Source of the DNA: Cephalotus follicularis
Taxonomy: Eukaryota; Streptophyta; Magnoliopsida; Oxalidales; Cephalotaceae
Reading direction: 5' to 3'
Length of the DNA stretch: 64,000 nucleotides
Assembly: GCA_001972305.1 (NCBI GenBank)
Contig: BDDD01001632.1
Span: 1 to 64,000 of the forward strand
Shown here: piece by piece, positions 59,036-64,000 of the stretch
Position numbering within the stretch: the stretch's first letter is position 1
Layout: each line of letters starts with the position of its first letter
Made by a program: the position numbers and the translations under genes
Notes under the pieces: model-generated
Told to the model about the DNA's origin: nothing
Seen by the model: the letters and a program-made list of their open reading frames with translations, nothing else
Databases searched by the model: none

Positions 59036-60063
59036 TGTGAGGATCCGTCCCTCAGGATAACCACCTCAAACGAATCGGCTAGTAGGAAGGAGGAATTTCC
59101 CATCTCCTCTAAGCCAAAAACAACGCCAAAACAATGCCAAAACACATGGCAGGGAAGAAACAAAGAAGAAATGGCAAAACTATAAATAAGCCTTACATAA
59201 AACCATTTCCAAAACTCGCTGTTTAACTAAAGGGACATAACAACATTGCCCAAACGCACCGTTCTACTAAAGGAACATAACAGCCACTGCCCAAACACAC
59301 CGTTCCACTAAAGGAACATGCCAAGGGAGGGAGCCAGGGCAGAGAACGCAACACTACGTCTTGCTTGGGATCCTGGGCAGTGGATGCCAACATCACACAA
59401 CACAACATGACAGACACAAGCCAGGCCTACACCTCTATCTTAAGACATGCCTTCCCTGGATGAGCCATCCTCGGGCATGTCCTCATTGGACGACCAACCC
59501 CAGACATGTCCTCCCCGGGCATGGCATGCCCACGGGGAGGTCATGCCCGGGGAGGTCATATCCCGGGGAGATCATGCCCAGGGAGGACATGCCCGGGGTG
59601 GACATGTTTGGGGTTGGTCATCCAATGAGGACGTGCCCGAGGATGGCTCATCCAGGGAAGGCATGTCTTAGGATGGAGGTGCGGGCCTAGCTTGTGTTTG
59701 TCGTGTTGTGTTGTGTGATATTGGCATCCCCTGCCCGGGACCTCAGGCAAGACGTAGTGTTGCGTTCTCTGCCCTTGCATGTTCCTTTAGTGGAATGGTG
59801 CATTTGGGCAGTGGCTGTTATGTTCCTTTAGTGGAACGGTGCATTTGGGCAATGTTGTTATGTCCATTTAGTTAAACGGTGAGTTTTTGAAATGGTTTTA
59901 TGTAAGGCTTATTTACAGTTTTTCCATTTCTTATTTGTTTCTTTCCTGCCATGTGTTTTGGTGTTGTTTTGGCGCTGTTTTTGGCTTAGAGGAGATGAGA
60001 AATTCCTCCTTCCTTTCTGGGCGATTCGTTCGAGGTGGCTATCCTGAGGGTCGGGTTGTCACA
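59036..60063. repeat. Large inverted repeat at the 5' end of G
   Basis: The left arm (59036 to about 59520) and right arm (60063 back to about 59535) are inverted copies of the last ~0.5 kb of the LTR, also seen at 54909-55440. The centre is GGGCATGGCATGCCC within the CCCGGGCATG array. The arms differ by scattered substitutions only, so this is one folded end. Confidence 0.88.
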
Positions 60064-60330
60064 ACAAATACTTCAAGCTCTTGTGGTCTGTAAAAATCTC
60101 GAATTGAGCACCATAGAGATAATGTCTCCATTTCTGTAAAGCGAACACTATGGCAGCCAATTCAAGATCATGTACATGATAATTCTCCTCGTAGCGTTTC
60201 AACTTCCTCAATGCATATGCAATTACGTGACCACGTTGCATGAGAACACATCCCAAGCCTTTCAAGAAGCATCGAGACAGTAAAATCTTCATTACCCTCA
60301 GGTAATGCCAACACTAGAGCTGAAGTTTAA

Positions 60331-61366
60331 TGATCAAATTACACATTTTAGGCACCGACGCCTTGACTTTAAGCGTTGATGCTTTGATATAAGGCGCTGA
60401 CGGGTTACGCTTCACATTGATGCTTAGAGCTCTTTAGCAACGCCCATAATCCTCAGTACTAAATTGTTGACGCTCAGACTGAAACCGTTGACACCCAAGA
60501 CATAAGCGTCAACACTTAAGACGGCTGGCAGCAAAATTGGAAAGTTCAGATTTCTGCTAGTTTTGTAACTAAGTTATTTTCTTTCCGTTTTTTAGTAGTT
60601 TTGTAAGTATAAATACATTATAACGTCGGCCATAATAATGTGTAGTGGCTAGTGACAAGCTTTGTAGCCGCATTTCTTCTTCTTCAATTTTTAGGTTTTA
60701 TTACAATGTTTTGTAGCTAAACTCTTAAGGTTTTTGGGGTTAGAACAAAGCCTAGATTGTATTGATTCAACTCCATTAATAAAATCCTTGAAGTTTTTAT
60801 TTTTTCTTCTATTTTCTGCCTTCACACACACTTTGTTTGTCTGATTAAAATCCACAAACATCTTATCAGTTAATAAGAACATTGTTGAATGAATGGTTTT
60901 CAACGCGTTCAATGGAGTCTACTTATACGATTTGTCACGCCAAACACACTCCGTATAGACCTAGCATGTCTGCTCATACGATTTGTCGCCGCTACCACAC
61001 TTCGTATAGACCTAGCATGACTACTTATACAATTTGTCATTACAGTTGCACTCCGTATCGACCTAGCTGCCGTTGGTTACCAAGGTCTGATCAATCAAGT
61101 AAGTGAGTTGTTCAATATAATCTATGGTGAGTTTTAATACCCTAAAACCAATTTTCTCTTCCATATTTTATTCAGTTTATTTCTTGATTGATTAATTCAT
61201 ACTTTTGCATGCATTATTTCTGTTAGTTTAATATTCCTCCAATTTTGCATACTTCGTCTAGGTTGAATAGATTATAATTAATTTAGCTTGGTTCCTAGCG
61301 TTCAACCCGTTACTGCACAACCCTGCTCTTGCGGTATAAATTTAAAACATTCAAAATTCGTGAACA
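60331..61366 (+). repeat. 5' LTR of E, partial
   Basis: It is homologous to LTRs C and D from the box array onward and ends CGTGAACA before the primer site. It holds a box array at 60350-60520 and a TATA box TATAAATA at 60608-60615, 88 bp later. The usual TGTTTAGCAT start is not seen. Confidence 0.8.
60350..60520 (+). repeat. Palindromic CG box array in LTR of E
   Basis: About eight boxes occur, mostly diverged: GCACCGACGCCTT, AAGCGTTGATGCTTT, AAGGCGCTGACGGGTT, ACATTGATGCTTA, CCGTTGACACC and AAGCGTCAACACTT. There are fewer intact CpG pairs here than in C or D. Confidence 0.75.
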
Positions 61367-61374
61367 AGTTTTTT

Positions 61375-61392
61375 TGGCTCCGTGCCGGGGAA
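61375..61392 (+). other. Primer-binding site of E (tRNA-Asp type)
   Basis: TGGCTCCGTGCCGGGGAA lies 8 bp after the LTR end and aligns with the TGGCGCCGTTGCCGGGGA sites of B and D. Confidence 0.75.
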
Positions 61393-61655
61393 ATAAGTTT
61401 TAAATTAGTTTTAATTTATTCAACTGATTCGTAGTAATTAGTTTAGTTTAATTAATTAATTAAAAAAAATCTGGTTTGCTTTTACTTTGTATTTTTTGCT
61501 TTAATTTATGTCAGTTGATTTAATTTAGTATTCTATGCTTAGTGTGCGTTTTGCGTTAGTTATTAATTACTCGTTAGTACGTTCCGTTAGTTTATGACTG
61601 ATTGGGTGCATGGTCCAAACAATCATCTTGAAGGATTAATCAACGACAAGCAACA

Positions 61656-63229
61656 ATGGCGGATGAACGGCCCATCCAAACTCGGCGCGATAGATTCTAT
61701 CCTGCGAGGACAGCGAACCATCCTATATCCTGTTGCCTACTCCTTAAAGAAAAAATTTTGAGTTGAAGTCCCAATTCATTATCATGCTCCCGCACTTTCA
61801 CGGATTACCCAACGAGGATGCATATCTCTTCCTTCGTGAGTTCAAGGAGGTGTGTGCCCTCATGAAACTTCAGCAACTCTCAGATGATGCGATCAAATTG
61901 TATTTTATCAAATTTTCTCTGAAAGATGGAGCTAAGAAGGGGCTCTACAGTCTTCCCAATGGTTCCATCTCTACATGGGACCATTTCACTGCCTCGTTCC
62001 TAAAGAAATTCTTTCCGCACCATAAAACCAATAAGCTTAGGAACGACATTCTCCAGTTTCGCTAGCGACCCAATGAATCATTTTCTCGATGCATGGAACG
62101 TTTCAAAGACCTTCTCTTAGAGTGTCCTTATCATGGTCTGAACATGTGACATTTATGCCAAATCATCTATGAAGGGATCGACTACCAGACCAAGCAATTG
62201 GTCCAGTCTATGTGTCCTGCTGGATTCACCTCATACACCGATGAAAACGAAGCATGGAATTTCCTTTTAGATTTGGGTGAGTGAACTAGGGAGTGGGAGT
62301 CCACTCAAGTTTCTCAGAGAGATTTTTCGAGTAAGGGGTATGTTATTGAGGGATCAATAGCTCTAGAGGCACAGTTAGATAGCCCCCTCAAGAGATTAGA
62401 GTTGTTAATAAGGGGACCCGAGCACGCGAATCACATAAATCAGAGCATCCCTATGTGCTCTTGGTGTCAGTCTCCTAGTCATGTTGTTGAAGAATGCCAA
62501 ATTTACATTGAAAATCAGTATTCTCCTGAGAATGTGTCCGCTATGAATCAATACAACCCGTATAGTAACACTTACAATATGGGTTGGTGAAATCATCTAA
62601 ACTTCTCATGGAGTCAAGGTCAAAACGTGAGAGGACCCTCAAACTTTTCGGGTCAAAACCCAAATTTCTCTGGGCAACCTTCGAGCTTCCCTAGCTAGTC
62701 TCCACCACAGCAGACCTTTCAAAGGTTTACTTTGAATTCAAATAATGTCCGACCATCCTTCCCACAACAAAATCAATTCCAAAATCAACAATCACCTGGA
62801 TTGTTGAACCAAAGGGAAGACACGTCTAGAATTTTCTCCCTACAAAAGAGCATAGAGCTTCTTATGAGCACTGTAATGACTAGTCAGCATAACATGGAGA
62901 AGCAAATTTCACAGCTTGCATCTGCTCTACATGAAAGAGAGAAAGGCAAGATGCCTTCTCAACCAAACCCAAATATGAGGAATACCATGAACCATTCTGC
63001 TCACACCCAACCGACATCGAATCCGCAAATGTCTTCTTCCTCCTCGAGCCAATCAAAACAAGTTTTTGTCCTAAGGGGTGGAAATGAATACCAACCAGCA
63101 GATCAAACTGAAAATGTAAGCGAGCAGTTTGAGGAGTCCTCGGCGCAAGAAAAATTAAATGAACCATTGGTTGACTCCTTTGTGCAACCAACGAATTTAA
63201 GCGCGCAAGATGAATCGAGGAAGGAGTAA
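61656..63229 (+). pseudogene. gag of E
   Basis: It encodes an Athila/Tat gag start (ADERPIQTRRDRFYPARTANHPI), then IIMLPHFHGLPNEDAYLFLREF, IKFSLKDGAKKGLYSLPNGS and FLKKFFPHHKTNKLRND. Next come a CSWCQSPSHVVEECQIYIENQ knuckle-like segment, a Q/N/P-rich stretch, SIELLMSTVMTSQHNMEKQI and an acidic linker. It is very close to the gag of D. Several breaks. Confidence 0.82.
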
Positions 63230-63339
63230 GAGGACGAGAAGAAGGAACAACCAGTGGCAGTACCCGCGCATTCATATGATCCACTGGTTCCTTTTCCAAA
63301 GAGATTGCAAAATAAGAAAGCCCCAGCGATGGAAAAGAG

Positions 63340-64000
63340 CATCTAAATGTTTAAGCAAGTCCAAATCAATATTCCATTGCTAGAAGCCATTGAGCATGTG
63401 CCCTCTTACACAAAAGTCATGAAAGACTTATGCACTAAAAAAAGGATCCTTCAGACTCTTAAAAAGGATTTCTTGGCAGCTAGTATCAGTGCAATGTTTT
63501 CGCAACCCATGGTGCAAAAGTATAAAGACCCTGGTTGCCCGACAATCTCTTGCGTCATAGGCAAACAAAAATTGAACATGCTCTGCTTTATTTAGGAGTG
63601 AGTGTAAATTTGTTGCCATCATCGGTCTACGAAAAGCTTGGTTTACGAGAGTTGCGCCCGACCACTATGACTTTGCAACTAGCGGATAGATCTGGAAAAG
63701 TGCCGAGAGGAAAAATTGAGGATGTTTTGATCAAGGTTGGTGAATTTTTCTTTCCTGTTGACCTTTTCTTTTTAGATACCCAGCCTATTGCGAATCTCGA
63801 TGATCAAATCCCAGTTATCCTCGGTAGACCATTCCTTGCGATGAGTAATGCGTTAATTAATTGTCACAATGGTCTGATGAAGTTGTGTTTTGAAAATACG
63901 TTCGTGGATTTTAATGTCTTTCGCTTGGGTAAGCATTCCGCTGATTTCGATGAAGTGAACACAATACATTCAATTCCCGACCACATTGATACGCTCTTTG
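63340..64000 (+). pseudogene. Protease region of E, cut by window end
   Basis: FKQVQINIPLLEAIEHVPSYTKVMKDLC at about 63350-63430 marks the linker before the protease. The protease region continues with SVNLLPSSVYEKLG and VILGRPFLAMSNALINCHNG near 63815-63870. It is homologous to 14124-15245 in B. Fossil; the 3' end is outside the window. Confidence 0.8.

Larger units (their letters stand above)
54909..60063 (-). mobile_element. Gag-only Tekay-like element G with fold-back end
   Basis: A 5155-bp insertion is flanked by the exact 5-bp duplication ACAAA (54904-54908 and 60064-60068). On the minus strand the left copy is a normal 3' LTR (57447 to 54909). The interior (57448-59035) holds a primer site, gag and a purine tract, with no protease or polymerase. 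Where the 5' LTR belongs (59036-60063) there is an inverted repeat made from the LTR 3' end. Both outer termini are therefore LTR 3'-type ends (TGTGACGACCCG at left; TGTGACAACCCG read inward from the right). It is non-autonomous. Confidence 0.85.
50720..60330 (-). mobile_element. Tekay-like Ty3/gypsy element F (minus strand)
   Basis: On the minus strand, right to left: the end of reverse transcriptase, RNase H, integrase with a chromodomain-type C-terminus, a polypurine tract (AAGGAAGGGGGAA, 53198-53210) and a 3' LTR. Element G is inserted in RNase H. The right end is met by element E at about 60331, so gag, protease, most of reverse transcriptase and the 5' LTR are not in the window. Broken, with several breaks. 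Confidence 0.85.
53231..60330 (-). pseudogene. pol C-terminal part of F (RNase H, integrase, chromodomain-like end)
   Basis: The minus strand, right to left, has [10 protein letters not shown]-type sequence and [12 protein letters not shown]...[11 protein letters not shown] (60064-60300). RNase H then continues at 54752-54908 (FSQKELNMRQRMW, HPGKANVVADALSR). The integrase zinc region follows with CLTCQRVKAEHQKPARLL, then the core with VVDRLTKSAHFLP (54065-54712) and YNNNYHSSIGMAPYEALYGR (53762-53962). The C-terminal block GPYEILERVEEVAYQIALPP ends in KILWQFHGAEKATWEREAEM (53240-53644), the chromodomain-like tail of Tekay elements. Element G splits RNase H. Fossil. Confidence 0.87.
60331..64000 (+). 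mobile_element. Athila-like element E, 5' part (runs off window)
   Basis: Parts seen are part of a 5' LTR, a tRNA-Asp-type primer site, gag and protease, all close to element D. It abuts coding sequence of F at about 60331. The rest lies beyond the window, so it is unknown whether it has a polymerase region. Broken, with several breaks. Confidence 0.8.

Overview
The window is intergenic plant DNA made almost entirely of nested LTR retrotransposons. I found no host protein gene and no host RNA gene. The plant-type Ty1/copia (SIRE-like and another lineage) and Ty3/gypsy (Tekay-like and Athila-like) families, the plant tRNA-Met and tRNA-Asp primer-binding sites, and the density of solo LTRs point to heterochromatin of a flowering plant, probably a eudicot. 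The species cannot be named from the sequence.

Layout, left to right. 1-3357: 3' part of a SIRE-like copia element with an envelope-like ORF. 3358-25593: an old minus-strand Tekay-like gypsy element (A). It carries a copia-type solo LTR (5113-6831), a short LINE-like insertion (8730-8937), an Athila-like solo LTR (8950-10351), a well-preserved gag-protease element (B, 10838-19026) and a 4.4-kb Tekay-like solo LTR (20595-25019). 25594-36814: a copia element (H) with 2.46-kb LTRs, its reverse transcriptase split by a 2.18-kb solo LTR (32566-34742). 36815-39206: 3' part of a second SIRE-like element. 39207-39438: end of another LTR. 39439-47694: an Athila-like element (D, minus) sharing one LTR with part of a second copy. 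47695-50597: a Tekay-like LTR fragment. 50720-60330: a minus-strand Tekay-like element (F) split by a gag-only element (G, 54909-60063) with a fold-back end. 60331-64000: an Athila-like element (E) running off the window. Most junctions are fixed by exact 5-bp target duplications.

Three observations stand out. (1) Arrays of a palindromic box (core GCGTCGACGC; full AAGCGTCGACGCTT or AAGACRTCGAYGTCTT) lie in LTRs of both copia and gypsy families. In six LTRs the array ends 88-101 bp upstream of the TATA box. (2) Element G integrated with a U5-type terminus at both ends, because its 5' LTR is a ~1-kb inverted repeat, yet it has a perfect target duplication. (3) The gag-protease elements B and D share a tryptophan-rich ORF and a ~700-bp 3' noncoding block that is better conserved than their gag proteins.

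All boundaries, repeats and similarities were read by eye. Family names rest on recognised protein motifs and primer sites, without database searches.
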